Shown: positions 44,158-54,479, counted from the first letter of the stretch. The stretch is DNA of 64,000 bases from Candidatus Poribacteria bacterium (GCA_030748495.1 JASMLX010000005.1:25328-89327); one strand, 5' to 3'. Made by a program: numbers and translations. The notes: generated from the sequence alone by a model not told the origin.

Positions 44158-45126
44158 CTAAAATAGATCCATTTGTTCACCTTGAACATAGGTTGCCTGA
44201 AACTCTGGAGTGGAGTCGGATTTAGTAAATGCTTCCACAAAATCAGCTAATCCTTCAACTGGTGCCGCGACAGCACCAGACTTTATCAATTGTCTCGTGC
44301 CCACGGCCATTAGGTGATCCCGATTGCCCCAATCGATGGCACAGACAAATCGATCTTGCTCTCGGGCAAAAGCTGCAGCTCTCATTGCACCGCCGCTTGC
44401 AGCAGACTCGACCACAATTGTAGCCAGGGACAATCCACTGATAATCCGGTTCCTAACGGACAGGTTAGCTGGCGATGGAACAGTCGGGAAAATATGCTCA
44501 GAGAAAATAGCCCCACTTTGATAGATCTGCTCTGCTAACCGCTGATTTTCAGGTGGATAAATCGACATTAGATCATTTCCCAAAACGGCACAGGTTAGCC
44601 CTCCGTTGGTTAAAGCCGTTAAATGAGCGGTTGTGTCAATCCCTTGTGCTAAGCCACTTGCAATAGTGTAATCTGCTTGAACCAACAGGGTTGCTAACTC
44701 TAGAGTAACACGAATCCCTTCTTCGGTCGGTTCGCTACTACCGACAATGGCAACCGTTGGTTTTTGGATTATCCTTGGGTTACCCCGGCAAGCTAAAACC
44801 GCTGGCGCATTTGAGATTGGCTTCAGCTGTTCTGGATAGGTGGTATCTTGGAGGCAGATGATTTGGATCCCTTGCGACTCATACCACTCGATATGCTGGT
44901 GTAGGTCTGCTAACCCGATCCTGGCTTTCAGTACTTTTGAGGCAAGAAGTGGATCAAACAGTGGCAATCGTGAGATTTCAAGTAGATCTGCTTCAAAAAC
45001 TTTTTCGATTGTTCCAAAACGCTCTAACAGATAGCGGATGCGGACTGGTCCAATCCCCTCAACAGATGCTAAGGCCAACCAAAACTCCTTGGCTGTTTCT
45101 GGTAGCTTTGCCGAAGCCGTTTCCAT
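44158..45126 (-). CDS. dprA: DNA-processing protein DprA (Smf)
   Basis: 322 residues. Loads RecA on incoming single-stranded DNA during transformation. The N-terminal region (LALASVEGIGPVRIRYLLERFG) is a helix-hairpin-helix-type segment. The Rossmann-like core begins at RGNPRIIQKPTVAIVGSSEPTEEGI, with YTIASGLAQGIDTTAHLTAL, CAVLGNDLMSIYPPENQRLA and FPTVPSPANLSVRNRIISGLSLATIVVESAASGGAM. The usual C-terminal winged helix is absent; the protein ends soon after FVEAF. Its start codon lies 1 bp after the stop of xylB, so the two are in one transcript. Confidence 0.95.
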   Translation of the reverse strand: METASAKLPETAKEFWLALASVEGIGPVRIRYLLERFGTIEKVFEADLLEISRLPLFDPLLASKVLKARIGLADLHQHIEWYESQGIQIICLQDTTYPEQLKPISNAPAVLACRGNPRIIQKPTVAIVGSSEPTEEGIRVTLELATLLVQADYTIASGLAQGIDTTAHLTALTNGGLTCAVLGNDLMSIYPPENQRLAEQIYQSGAIFSEHIFPTVPSPANLSVRNRIISGLSLATIVVESAASGGAMRAAAFAREQDRFVCAIDWGNRDHLMAVGTRQLIKSGAVAAPVEGLADFVEAFTKSDSTPEFQATYVQGEQMDLF

Positions 45127-45127
45127 C

Positions 45128-46675
45128 TTAGTTGTCAGAACTCTGTTGCGTCACCACTTGGGTTACTTGATCGAATTGTGGTTTCAACGCCGGATAGAGA
45201 TCTCGATAGATCTGGTAATATTGATTGTAAATCTCCACATTCTCGGAAATCGGTTGGGTACTAGAGGTAATTTCAACCATCCGGTCGGTGGCGGATTCAA
45301 CACACTGATAGACGCCGGTTCCAACGCCAGCCAGAATAGCAGCACCAAAGGCCGGACCTTCAGCAATATTAATGGTTACGACCTCCGCTTGATAGATGTC
45401 AGCCTGAATCTGCCGCCAGAGTGGAGACCGTGCTCCTCCGCCTGTAGCGTAGATCTGAGCCACCGTGGCACCCAGATCCCGAATCAACTCCAGCGAATCT
45501 CTCATGCCGTAGGTCACCCCTTCCATTACTGAGCGAATCAGATGCGACCGTTGATGACGCAGAGTCAAACCGAAGAAGTTGGCTTTAGCGTTAGCGTCGG
45601 CGTGCGGGGTTCTTTCACCGGTCAAGTAGGGCAGAAAAATTAGGCCTTCACTGCCGACCGGTGCAGTTTCTGCTTGTTGACCTAGAATTTCATAGGGATC
45701 TACACCTGCTGCTCTGGCCTCCGCTACTTCTCGATCGGCAACTGTATCTCTAAACCAGCGGTAAGCTCCTCCGGCTGATAGCATCACCCCCATGATGTAT
45801 GATTTATTTGGAACTGAGTGGCAAAAACTATGCAGCCGAAGGTTAGGGTCGACTTTAACCTCGTCGCTGTGTGCTAAAACGGCACCAGAAGTCCCCAAAC
45901 TAGCTGAAACACGTCCTTCCTTGACAATGCCGTTTCCGACTGCACTGCAAGCGTTATCGGCGCCACCGCCTACAACCGGTGTACCAGCTTGTAGGCCTGT
46001 TAGTTCCGCTACCTCCCCGGTAATCTGACCGCAAACATCAACTGATTCGTAAGTTTTCGGTAGGAGATCAGAATCGATACCGAGTAGATCTAATACAGGT
46101 TGTGACCACATCCGCTCTTTGACATCGAACAGCAACGTGCCGGCAGCATCTGAAACCTCCGTGGCAACTTCACCTGTAAGACGAAACCGGATATAGTCTT
46201 TGGGCAAAAACATGGTCGATGTTTGTTGATAAATCTCGGGTTCGTGCTCTCTTAACCAGATTACTTTCGGTGCTGTGAAGCCCTCCAAGGCAGGATTGCA
46301 AGTGCTCTGTAGCAGCAAGTCTCGGCCAATGGTCTCAGTGATATAGTGACATTGATCTGTGGTTCGAACGTCGCACCACAGAATTGAGGGGCGCAAAACT
46401 CGATGGTTTTTGTCCATCACTACTAAGCCGTGCATCTGGCCTGAGAGTCCAATCCCTTTGATAGCTGTTTTATCAACTCCGGACTCTGCTACAACCGTCT
46501 TGATGGTTTTGATTGTCGCTTGCCACCAATCTTCCGCATCTTGTTCGGCCCACTTAGGTTGGGGAGTGTGCAACGGATACTCTTCCAGGGCACTGGCCTG
46601 CTGATGCCCATTCTCATCGACTAAAATGGTTTTGGTGCCTGTGGTTCCAACGTCAATTCCAATTAAATAAGGCAT
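45128..46675 (-). CDS. xylB: Xylulokinase (FGGY family)
   Basis: 515 residues; phosphorylates D-xylulose with ATP in the cytoplasm. Begins YLIGIDVGTTGTKTILVDENG (phosphate-1 motif). Conserved parts are GIGLSGQMHGLVVMD, SILWCDVRTTDQCHYI, APKVIWLREHEPEIY, DYIRFRLTGEVATEVSDAAGTLLFDV, and GGADNACSAVGNGIV. The C-terminal half has FLPYLTGERTPH, and ATGGGARSPLWRQIQADI. Length is typical of XylB. GGAGAG precedes the ATG at 46675. No xylose isomerase is adjacent; the pairing with dprA looks accidental. Confidence 0.93.
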   Translation of the reverse strand: MPYLIGIDVGTTGTKTILVDENGHQQASALEEYPLHTPQPKWAEQDAEDWWQATIKTIKTVVAESGVDKTAIKGIGLSGQMHGLVVMDKNHRVLRPSILWCDVRTTDQCHYITETIGRDLLLQSTCNPALEGFTAPKVIWLREHEPEIYQQTSTMFLPKDYIRFRLTGEVATEVSDAAGTLLFDVKERMWSQPVLDLLGIDSDLLPKTYESVDVCGQITGEVAELTGLQAGTPVVGGGADNACSAVGNGIVKEGRVSASLGTSGAVLAHSDEVKVDPNLRLHSFCHSVPNKSYIMGVMLSAGGAYRWFRDTVADREVAEARAAGVDPYEILGQQAETAPVGSEGLIFLPYLTGERTPHADANAKANFFGLTLRHQRSHLIRSVMEGVTYGMRDSLELIRDLGATVAQIYATGGGARSPLWRQIQADIYQAEVVTINIAEGPAFGAAILAGVGTGVYQCVESATDRMVEITSSTQPISENVEIYNQYYQIYRDLYPALKPQFDQVTQVVTQQSSDN

Positions 46676-46722
46676 ATAATCTCTCCATTCGGTAATCTAG
46701 CAATCTATTGTTCTCGAATTGG

Positions 46723-49700
46723 TCAATTCGACATTTGCTCCAGCCGTTTTAAGATCTGCTCCAGTTGATCTAACTTCTGTCCATAAACAGACCAGCTACC
46801 AGCCCTTTGTGCCTGGATAGCTTCCTTAAAACTGGCATTGGCTTGCTTGACTAATCGCACGTATCCCTGAAAACTAGCATCTGCCCCTTCATCATTACCC
46901 GTCATCGTCGAATTGGCAGGTGATATTAGAACCGATTCAGTTGAATCGACTAAGTCTGTAGCTTCAGCCAACGATAGCTCTGTAATATTAAAGAGTTTGC
47001 GTAAAGCGTGGTCTAGTGTCTCGCCCCATTCCACCTTTTCCTTGTAGCCGACGACCACACGTCGCAACTCTGGAATGGCAGAATCCTCGTTTTCGGATTG
47101 GATATAGATCGGTTCCACATATAAGAGTGAATCGCTGATCGGGATTACCAAAAGGTTCCCCCGTAGCACGCGCGAACCTTGGGTGTTCCAGAGGCTAATT
47201 TGCTGCGAAATATCGCCTTTTTGATCGATGAAACTTTCGACCTGCATCGGTCCGGAGGCTAACTTCCCTTTTGGGAAACGGTACAACAACAGTTGCCCAT
47301 AGTGCTCCGGGTCGCACCGGGCGGCCATCCAGGCGGTCAAGTTGGGTTTATCTTTGGGTGTAAATGGGAGCATTAATACAAACTCCGCTTTTTCTTCGCC
47401 CGGTACTTTGACAATCACATAGTAGGGTGCTACCTCTTGTGTATCTACCGACGCTGTCTCCTGAACCGGCATGGTCGGGGCCAACCCGAACTGAGAAGGC
47501 GTGGTTGGTGCGGATGTTGTCCGACGGGCCGAACGACTGTAAATTTCTTGCCCAACTTGCCACTGATCTTCCTTAGCGTAGAAGGTGGTCGGATCTTTCA
47601 TATGATAGTCCAAATAGGCTTTGGCTTGAATCGAAAACAGGGTCATCGGATACCGGATGTGGTGTCGTAGATCTGTAGGCATGGCAGAGATCGGCTTCAG
47701 TAAATCAGGGAAAATCTGCTTATAGCCGACAGCCATTGGATCGTCTTTATCATCCATCAGATAGAAGTTGACTACACCATCGTAGGCATCAATGGTAACT
47801 TTAACCGAGTTGCGAATATAGTTTCCCCACGGCTTTTCACCGGGGTTAGTCTGTAAGCGTCTAGCTTGCCGAATTCCTTGCCGTTCCGCAACAGCCGCTC
47901 TAATCCCGTGTTGCATTGGTGTGGCATAGGGATACAGGTAGGTCGTGGTGTAAGCGTCGATCATCCAGACCAATCGGTCACCGTGAACCACTAAATACGG
48001 GTCGCGGTCATAATGTAAAAAAGGGGCAATTTTCCTGACTCGAGACAGAATATTACGGTGGTAAAGCACCCGGCTTTTCGGCGTAATGTGTCCTTTCAGA
48101 ACAAACTTGATCTCATTATTAAACTTGATGGCATAGATAATTCTTCGCCACAGAGAGGACAGTTCCACACCACCTTTCCCTTGATAGGTATATTTTTGAT
48201 ACCGTTGTTGGTCCAGTGGATAATCGAACTCCAGACCCTCTTTTTGGCCCAATGTCTTATTACCGGTCGGATGCGTAATCACATAATGCTCACTCTGTTT
48301 ATTATTGTAGAAACCGGCTTCACCGTAATAGATTCTAGGTTCAAAGTCGGTGCTAAACCGGTCAGACCACTCTGATTCGAAGTTGATTGGGTTAATATCA
48401 CGAATGTACATTTTCGGTTTACCGTTGTCACTGATGTCATCACTATCGGTTTCAGAGACGGGGCTCATCACCACCCCATAGCCGTGCGTATAAACGTAGG
48501 TACGTTTGAACCAGTCTCGTCGGATCTCTGGCATATCGTCGATATTGAGTTCTCGTGCCGATAGCATGACCTGTTGCAGGCCATCTTTCATCCTGTATCG
48601 ATCGACGCCAACCCGGACAAAATCGTATTGGGGGCGAAGTTCTTGCAACTGCCGATAAGTTCGACGCAATGGTCGCCAGTCCCAGAGACGGATATTGCGT
48701 ATTACCTGCTGATTAACAGTTTCGTAAATCTGATCGTAAGAGAGTGCACTAGCGAGCGGATACTCCTTTTCAGTTACGGTGTCGTCTCCTAAATTATAAG
48801 CTTGAAGGGTTGCTTTGATATTGTAATTAATATATTCTGTTTCCAGGTCTTGGGCATTGGGGTTAACCCGCAACTCCTGCACGAAAGAGGGATACATATT
48901 ACCTAAAACCCCGACCAGTAGCAACGCCCCCAATCCACCTAAAGCGTAGCGAGTTGGTTTGAAAAAGAGGCTGATGAAAAAGGTTAAACTGCTGACAACT
49001 GATAGCCCCATCATAATACGAAGCAATGGCAAGCGGGCGTGAATAGCCGCGTAGCCACTTCCACCTTTAAAGTTTTTGTTATTCACCATATAGAGCAGAT
49101 CATACATCATAAAGCGGTGTTGCCAAGCGTAGATCACTAACGTTAAGCCAATTAGAATAAACAGATGGGCTTTGACTTTCGGCGGCGGTTCTAATTGATT
49201 ACGATCACTGAAAAGTGCCCCGTGAAAAAAGTAGATCACGCCTGTGATCAACGTCATTAGGAAAAATAACCCTAATAAGCTACCACAGATAAAGCGTAAG
49301 AACGGCATCCGAAAAATATAGAACCCAACCGGTTTGTTGAGGATCGGATCGTAAGTGGGGGCTAACAGGATCGCTTTGCTTAAGTTTAGATTCTCAACAG
49401 ACCGATCCAAGGAGATCTGAGCTGTATCGACCGTGGTTTGGATCTTTTGGATAGTAGCTGTTTCCGTAGTCTGATCTGTTTTAATCTTAACTGAGTCACC
49501 AACCAGCATTCCTTTGGCTTCAAAATCGGCTCTTGGAATTGTAATCGTATTTCCGGACGACGGTTGGCTCAACCTGGTAGATGAGTGAAAGTCGATTGTC
49601 TCGACATCGAAGTAGCGCAGAAAAATCTCCCATCGATCGCTGGCTGAGTAGCCCGATAAAGCACTATAGGCACAAGCTAAGAGAACTAAACCTGCGTAGA

Positions 49701-50007
49701 CCAGTTTTCGTAGATCGAAGTCCAGCCCACTGCCAAGCGGAAAGGCATCCAGAATTTCTGGATTGAATCTGGACGGGGCTAAACGCCATATCAGATAGAG
49801 ATTTCCCAAAGTCAAAATTAAGAAAATCAGCCCCACTAACCCTCCGACGAAGATCCGGGTAAGCAGAATTTTGCTATAGATGGCATCGTAACCGACCATC
49901 TGAAACCAAAGTAAATCGGGATAGATCCTGACTAAGGCTGAAATTAAACCACCCAGGATGGCAATGATAACTAGAAAGCTCAAACTTCTAAAAATGCGCT
50001 GGTCCAT
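46723..50007 (-). CDS. UPF0182 family membrane protein
   Basis: 1094 residues. N-terminal third with about seven transmembrane helices (FLVIIAILGGLISALVRIYP, FVGGLVGLIFLILTLGNLYLI, LVYAGLVLLACAYSALSGY, FICGSLLGLFFLMTLITGVIYFF, AHLFILIGLTLVIYAW, LGGLGALLLVGVLGNMY). A large extracytoplasmic domain follows, with the hallmark WDWRPLRRTYRQLQELRPQY, YTHGYGVVMSPVS, IYYGEAGFYNNKQSEHYVI, and DRLVWMIDAYTTTYLYPYATP. The helix near the C-terminus (EAIQAQRAGSWSVYGQKLDQLEQILKRLEQM) is also typical. Family function is unknown. Length slightly above the usual 900-1000. Between residues 130 and 200 an inserted strand-rich module occurs in the first loop. Confidence 0.93.
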   Translation of the reverse strand: MDQRIFRSLSFLVIIAILGGLISALVRIYPDLLWFQMVGYDAIYSKILLTRIFVGGLVGLIFLILTLGNLYLIWRLAPSRFNPEILDAFPLGSGLDFDLRKLVYAGLVLLACAYSALSGYSASDRWEIFLRYFDVETIDFHSSTRLSQPSSGNTITIPRADFEAKGMLVGDSVKIKTDQTTETATIQKIQTTVDTAQISLDRSVENLNLSKAILLAPTYDPILNKPVGFYIFRMPFLRFICGSLLGLFFLMTLITGVIYFFHGALFSDRNQLEPPPKVKAHLFILIGLTLVIYAWQHRFMMYDLLYMVNNKNFKGGSGYAAIHARLPLLRIMMGLSVVSSLTFFISLFFKPTRYALGGLGALLLVGVLGNMYPSFVQELRVNPNAQDLETEYINYNIKATLQAYNLGDDTVTEKEYPLASALSYDQIYETVNQQVIRNIRLWDWRPLRRTYRQLQELRPQYDFVRVGVDRYRMKDGLQQVMLSARELNIDDMPEIRRDWFKRTYVYTHGYGVVMSPVSETDSDDISDNGKPKMYIRDINPINFESEWSDRFSTDFEPRIYYGEAGFYNNKQSEHYVITHPTGNKTLGQKEGLEFDYPLDQQRYQKYTYQGKGGVELSSLWRRIIYAIKFNNEIKFVLKGHITPKSRVLYHRNILSRVRKIAPFLHYDRDPYLVVHGDRLVWMIDAYTTTYLYPYATPMQHGIRAAVAERQGIRQARRLQTNPGEKPWGNYIRNSVKVTIDAYDGVVNFYLMDDKDDPMAVGYKQIFPDLLKPISAMPTDLRHHIRYPMTLFSIQAKAYLDYHMKDPTTFYAKEDQWQVGQEIYSRSARRTTSAPTTPSQFGLAPTMPVQETASVDTQEVAPYYVIVKVPGEEKAEFVLMLPFTPKDKPNLTAWMAARCDPEHYGQLLLYRFPKGKLASGPMQVESFIDQKGDISQQISLWNTQGSRVLRGNLLVIPISDSLLYVEPIYIQSENEDSAIPELRRVVVGYKEKVEWGETLDHALRKLFNITELSLAEATDLVDSTESVLISPANSTMTGNDEGADASFQGYVRLVKQANASFKEAIQAQRAGSWSVYGQKLDQLEQILKRLEQMSN

Positions 50008-50116
50008 ATTTATTTCACTTTTCCCTTTCTTGTTAGTGAAAACTCGTCAGTAAAGCAACTCAACATGACGTTCTAATCCCTGCCATAACTCGATTTTGAC
50101 AATTTGATAAACAGGT

Positions 50117-53080
50117 CTAAAAGGCTTGTCCTAAGCCGAAATGGTAAATAGGTTTAACCTCAATACTTCGCAGATCTGTCCTTCTAGCTACTGCGAAATC
50201 GAGCGAAAAATAGCCTAACCGTAACCGCAACCCAATTCCAAGTGAACCTTTGATGTCGTTGAGGTAATAGCCGTTTCTTCCTCGTTTGAGAGGTTGGTAC
50301 GGGTTAGCCTCATCAAACTCAAAAGGTGACCAGACCGTGCCGAAATCAGTGAAAGCTAATCCACGAATTCCACCAATCGACCAAGAGAAAGGCCAGGCAA
50401 ACCTCAACTCATCAATGAAAGGCACACGCAATTCAAAGTTGAGCATTCCCATTCGTGTCCCCCAGAATCTTTCATAAGGATAACCTCGTAAGGTGTCAAT
50501 CCCACCCAGAAAGAATAAGGATTGGTTCCGGCCAAAACTGCCACCCAAAAAGGCACGGGTGGCAAAGGTGGATCTGCGACCTAACTTGAAGTATTTTCTG
50601 GCATCGAAAATTACATTGGTCAGATCCAGATCACTTCCAAGCCGGCTAAACGATCTCTCTAAGGTTAGGTTCATCCGTTGTCCTGTAAATGGCCCGGCTT
50701 GATTCCAAATGGTAGTATCACTGATCAACGATGTAACCCCTAAAAACAACAATCCTCTCGGTGGGATACGCAACCCGGAGTTATCGTAAGGATCAGAGAG
50801 ATAGGCTTCAGGCAGGCTGGGTAGGTAGTAATTATAAGTGAAAGGGGTTGTATAGACCTGAGTTTGTAAATCCAGGCGATGATAGCGATTAAAAGGATAA
50901 CTGATATATCCAGCCAAACCGGTAATTCGCTGAAAGATACCGCCTCGACTTCGAGTCGAACCGAACAGATGGTATTCATGGTAATTAAAAATAGAGGCGC
51001 CAAAATCGGCCTTTTTAGCGAAGTAACCGTAGTTGGTAATGAAGTCCGGGGCATAAAACTGGGTTTCACCATAGATTGACTGTCTCATTGCCGAATGGTT
51101 AGAGAGGCTAACACCAAAGCGGTGATTGCCCATCATGTCGCTAGCGATCATGTCGGTGGTGTTGCGTAATATACCGTCTGCTCCCAGGTTGAAGTCACTA
51201 AAAATCGCATCTACAGCCAGATCGGTTTTATATTTGCGTTTGGCAACTCGTCGAGGTTTCTTCGCCGGTGTTAAGGTGGCAGTCTGAATTTCAGTCACGA
51301 TGGGTGGATCTAAAACTTCAGGCATTGACGAACTATCCGCTAGAAACTGGTCTTGCTGCGATAGAATATAGACGTCTTGCTTCCCATTTTGATAGGCTGA
51401 AAATAAAATCTTTTTTCCATCGGGTGAAAACTGCGGTGAAGAACAACCTACCATCAAATTGGTTAGCCGGGTAAAATCGATATGTTTTGTGACCTCACTG
51501 TTAATAGTAAAGAGGTCAAAGACACCGCTAATATCTGCGCAGAAGATCAGCTTGTTGCCATCTGGGGACCAACTGGGAGTAGCGACATTGTGTTGACCGA
51601 TATCAATCACCTTCTGATCTGTTTCGGACATGTTCAGAATCACCAGTTGGTCTTTGCCATCCCGCTCTGAAGTATAGGAGATTTTATTCCCGGCTGGATG
51701 CCAGGATGGCGAACTGTCGTTAAATGGATCGTTGGTTAAATAATCAATCTGCTGTTTGATCAGATCTAAAATAAATAGATCGGTCTGCCCATTTTTAAGG
51801 GCAGAAAAAACGATTTTCTCACCGGTTGGGTCATAACAGGGTGATTGAACCGAGTCGAACTCTAAACGAATACGGGTCTCTAACTCCCGGGTGATCACGT
51901 TGACGATCAAGATATACATTTCATCGCGATAGTTAGCGAAAAATGAAATTTTGTTTCCATCTGGCGACCACGAAAGGGCGTGACCATCAGAGCGGATATC
52001 TTCGTACTTGCGGCGAAAAAAGCGCTTGCTGATCCGAAACATTCGTTTCCCATCCTTAGCCGAGACCAAGACTACTTCGCTAAATCCGTCGTTACCGGTA
52101 ATATAAGCCACCAAATCTCCACTGGGAGACCAAATCGGCTTGATACTGTGTGAGTACTTGGAAGTTTTTGTTAGATTTTTAGCGATGTCTTGTGGGTAGG
52201 CTTTGTTTTGAACCAGTGGGAAATACTGTTTTTTTACTGCCCGTTGCCATTTTTCATCGAATTCCTCCAGAGGAACCCCCAAGACGGTTTTCATCGATTG
52301 ATCCAGATCTTTGGTTCGACTCTGCCGCAATTCGTGCATCAACTCTCCCACTTTTTCCCGTCCATAGTTTTCGACTAAATGGCCGATAGCCGATTGGCCA
52401 ATTTTGTAACCAAGATAGACCTGGGAACCGAGAATATAAAAGTTCTCCAGCAATTTCAGGGACACAATCTGGTTGTTTAGAGAGGCATCACGCAACACCA
52501 TTTGTCCAACTGCATCAACGTCGTTGGCAAAGTAGTCTGCTGATCCTTCGATAAACCACATTGGAGCACTGTACAAAAACTCACCGCTATAGATTCGGGC
52601 AAACGGTTTCTGGTAAATAATATCGTACTGAAAAATGTGAACCAGTTCATGAAAGATCACTTCACGGAAATCTTTGAGAGATCCTGTAAATGGGATCACA
52701 ACCCGCCGTTTGAAAATCTCAGCGAACCCACCAACTCCCTCGCTTAACTCATCCAAAATAATATTAGTGTCGCGAAAATCAGTATGGGATTGATAAAGAA
52801 TTAGAGGGGTTCGGCTGGTAATTTGGTGTTGAAAGTCCTCGCTATGTTGCTCATAGGCTTCTTCAGCAATATCTGCCATGATCGGCACCAATCGAGTCGC
52901 ACTTTCATAGTAATAAATGTCAAAATGTTCAGTGCGGTGGATTTGCCAATCGTACTGTTGCCGAGTCACCTTGTTTTTACCAAAGTATTGGGCTGAACCG
53001 AAACTTGTCATCCACAAAAAAACAACTGACACGATGAATAGGCGGGAAGGCATAGGCAGCACGTTACAGAGCATTTTCAT
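50117..53080 (-). CDS. Metallopeptidase-like / TolB propeller / Omp85 barrel fusion
   Basis: 987 residues in three parts. A signal peptide (LFIVSVVFLWMTSFGSA) is followed by a peptidase-MA-like domain at about 35-270 with zinc motif H144-E-L-V-H148 (REVIFHELVHIFQYDI) and IEGSADYFAND, where the downstream Glu fits a third ligand. Residues about 290-590 form a TolB/DPP-IV-type propeller with repeats such as PIWSPSGDLVAYITGNDGF, LSWSPDGNKISFFANYRDEM, PSWHPAGNKISYTSERDG and PQFSPDGKKILFSAYQNGK. The last 350 residues look like a BamA/TamA-type outer-membrane barrel: FFLGGIDTLRGYPYERFWGTRMGMLNFELRVPFI, ending in Phe. Likely an outer-membrane protein with periplasmic propeller. Its role is unknown. 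Confidence 0.87.
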   Translation of the reverse strand: MKMLCNVLPMPSRLFIVSVVFLWMTSFGSAQYFGKNKVTRQQYDWQIHRTEHFDIYYYESATRLVPIMADIAEEAYEQHSEDFQHQITSRTPLILYQSHTDFRDTNIILDELSEGVGGFAEIFKRRVVIPFTGSLKDFREVIFHELVHIFQYDIIYQKPFARIYSGEFLYSAPMWFIEGSADYFANDVDAVGQMVLRDASLNNQIVSLKLLENFYILGSQVYLGYKIGQSAIGHLVENYGREKVGELMHELRQSRTKDLDQSMKTVLGVPLEEFDEKWQRAVKKQYFPLVQNKAYPQDIAKNLTKTSKYSHSIKPIWSPSGDLVAYITGNDGFSEVVLVSAKDGKRMFRISKRFFRRKYEDIRSDGHALSWSPDGNKISFFANYRDEMYILIVNVITRELETRIRLEFDSVQSPCYDPTGEKIVFSALKNGQTDLFILDLIKQQIDYLTNDPFNDSSPSWHPAGNKISYTSERDGKDQLVILNMSETDQKVIDIGQHNVATPSWSPDGNKLIFCADISGVFDLFTINSEVTKHIDFTRLTNLMVGCSSPQFSPDGKKILFSAYQNGKQDVYILSQQDQFLADSSSMPEVLDPPIVTEIQTATLTPAKKPRRVAKRKYKTDLAVDAIFSDFNLGADGILRNTTDMIASDMMGNHRFGVSLSNHSAMRQSIYGETQFYAPDFITNYGYFAKKADFGASIFNYHEYHLFGSTRSRGGIFQRITGLAGYISYPFNRYHRLDLQTQVYTTPFTYNYYLPSLPEAYLSDPYDNSGLRIPPRGLLFLGVTSLISDTTIWNQAGPFTGQRMNLTLERSFSRLGSDLDLTNVIFDARKYFKLGRRSTFATRAFLGGSFGRNQSLFFLGGIDTLRGYPYERFWGTRMGMLNFELRVPFIDELRFAWPFSWSIGGIRGLAFTDFGTVWSPFEFDEANPYQPLKRGRNGYYLNDIKGSLGIGLRLRLGYFSLDFAVARRTDLRSIEVKPIYHFGLGQAF

Positions 53081-53238
53081 ATTCTACATCTGGAGGTGGT
53101 GATTATCAAGCGAAAAGGCGGTTACTATAGCTACAGAGATCCCGATAGGAGAAGTGGAAAATCCAATCACTATTGGTATATAATTGACCTACTATTTGAC
53201 AAGATGCAGATCTACTTTTCGGAGCTTAGCATACACTA

Positions 53239-54474
53239 ATGTCGGTCATGGCCGAAAGGCAAGAACAACTAGGACGCAGTCGAACTCGCGCACTTTCAGC
53301 AATCCTGATCTCTCTCATCGTTCACCTGCTTATCATTAATATTATGGTCTTCATCCCTCAGAAAGTAATGGTAACACGGGTTGATAAAATCGAAATCGAC
53401 TGGTTTCGGGAGCAACCTAAACAGTGGTTACGAGTCTCCAGAAACAAACCGCCATTGGTTCAACGGGTTCATAAACCCGACGAAAAACTGGCTAATGTGG
53501 CTAAATTGAAAATGGCTGAATCACCGAAGAACAAAATTACAGAGGTGGTAGAATCCAAAGACCGGATCATTTTTAAAAATCGAGATCGGCAAAAAGCACC
53601 GTCCGCCGAAAAAATCCCTGACCTGATGACCGCAGCTAAACTTCGTGATGCTGAAGCCTCCAACTTGGAACACCTGCTGGCCAACCCGGGAGAAACGGGT
53701 GGTCGCGGCAAGGTGACAGGCCGAGATCGAATGCGAGGACAGCGTGATGGAATGGATCTCGTGGATTCCTTAGGTGACTCAGCTGAGGGGTTACTGGGAG
53801 GTGGTGGTAATCCTGGCATTGCGGACCCACTCGATATCATCAACTTTCTGAGTGAATTTGGTGGTCCGCAAAAAGTAGTTTTCTGCTTGGATGTTTCCGC
53901 TAGTATGGGCGTACCGTGGCCCGGTCGCCAAAAGATGGAACTCGCGACCAGTTCAATTAAAGATGCTATGCTGGCCTTGGATGATGACGATCATTTTAAT
54001 ATTATCACCTTCTCAGCCACCGTTAACCAGATGGGAAAAGAGCTGATTCCCTGCTCGATGGATGAGGTCATGAAGGCCATGAACTATCTGGACCGGTTCA
54101 CACCACAACGAATTCAGGAAAATCTGGGAACAAACCTATTGTCGGCGATCGAAAAGGGGCTAGATTTGGGGGCTTCTATTCTCATTGTTGTCACTGATGG
54201 GTTGCCTGCTGCTCCCAAAAATAGGAGTATTTTCGTCGAAACTGATCCCGACAAGATTCTACAAGCAGTCAAAGAAAAAAACCAGAATCAAGCCAACCTA
54301 TTTGTAGTTGGCTTAGAGATAGATCTGCGCCGATCCCCGCACGCCAAATTACTGGTTTCATTGGCGAACCAAAACTACGGTAAAGCTAAATTTGTCCAAA
54401 CTGAACAAAAATCTCAGATAACTGAACGAGACGATAACGTCCCCGAGGCAGGGGGCACCAGCCTAGAAAACTAA
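53239..54474 (+). CDS. VWA-domain protein with TonB-like N-terminal anchor
   Basis: 411 residues. One N-terminal helix (LSAILISLIVHLLIINIMVF) has Ser25-x-x-x-His29, the TonB spacing for contact with ExbB/ExbD-type motors. A charged spacer with Lys/Pro clusters and a Gly-rich stretch (TGGRGKVTGRDRMRGQRDG) leads to a von Willebrand A domain at about 212-390. Its metal-ion site is D218-V-S220-A-S222 (FCLDVSASMG), with GTNLLSAIEKGLDL giving the Thr and IVVTDGLP the second Asp. No enzymatic motif. It starts 158 bp from the divergent outer-membrane fusion gene, so both may be controlled from the same region. It is co-transcribed with the next gene (5 bp gap). Confidence 0.87.
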   Translation: MSVMAERQEQLGRSRTRALSAILISLIVHLLIINIMVFIPQKVMVTRVDKIEIDWFREQPKQWLRVSRNKPPLVQRVHKPDEKLANVAKLKMAESPKNKITEVVESKDRIIFKNRDRQKAPSAEKIPDLMTAAKLRDAEASNLEHLLANPGETGGRGKVTGRDRMRGQRDGMDLVDSLGDSAEGLLGGGGNPGIADPLDIINFLSEFGGPQKVVFCLDVSASMGVPWPGRQKMELATSSIKDAMLALDDDDHFNIITFSATVNQMGKELIPCSMDEVMKAMNYLDRFTPQRIQENLGTNLLSAIEKGLDLGASILIVVTDGLPAAPKNRSIFVETDPDKILQAVKEKNQNQANLFVVGLEIDLRRSPHAKLLVSLANQNYGKAKFVQTEQKSQITERDDNVPEAGGTSLEN

Positions 54475-54479
54475 GTGCC

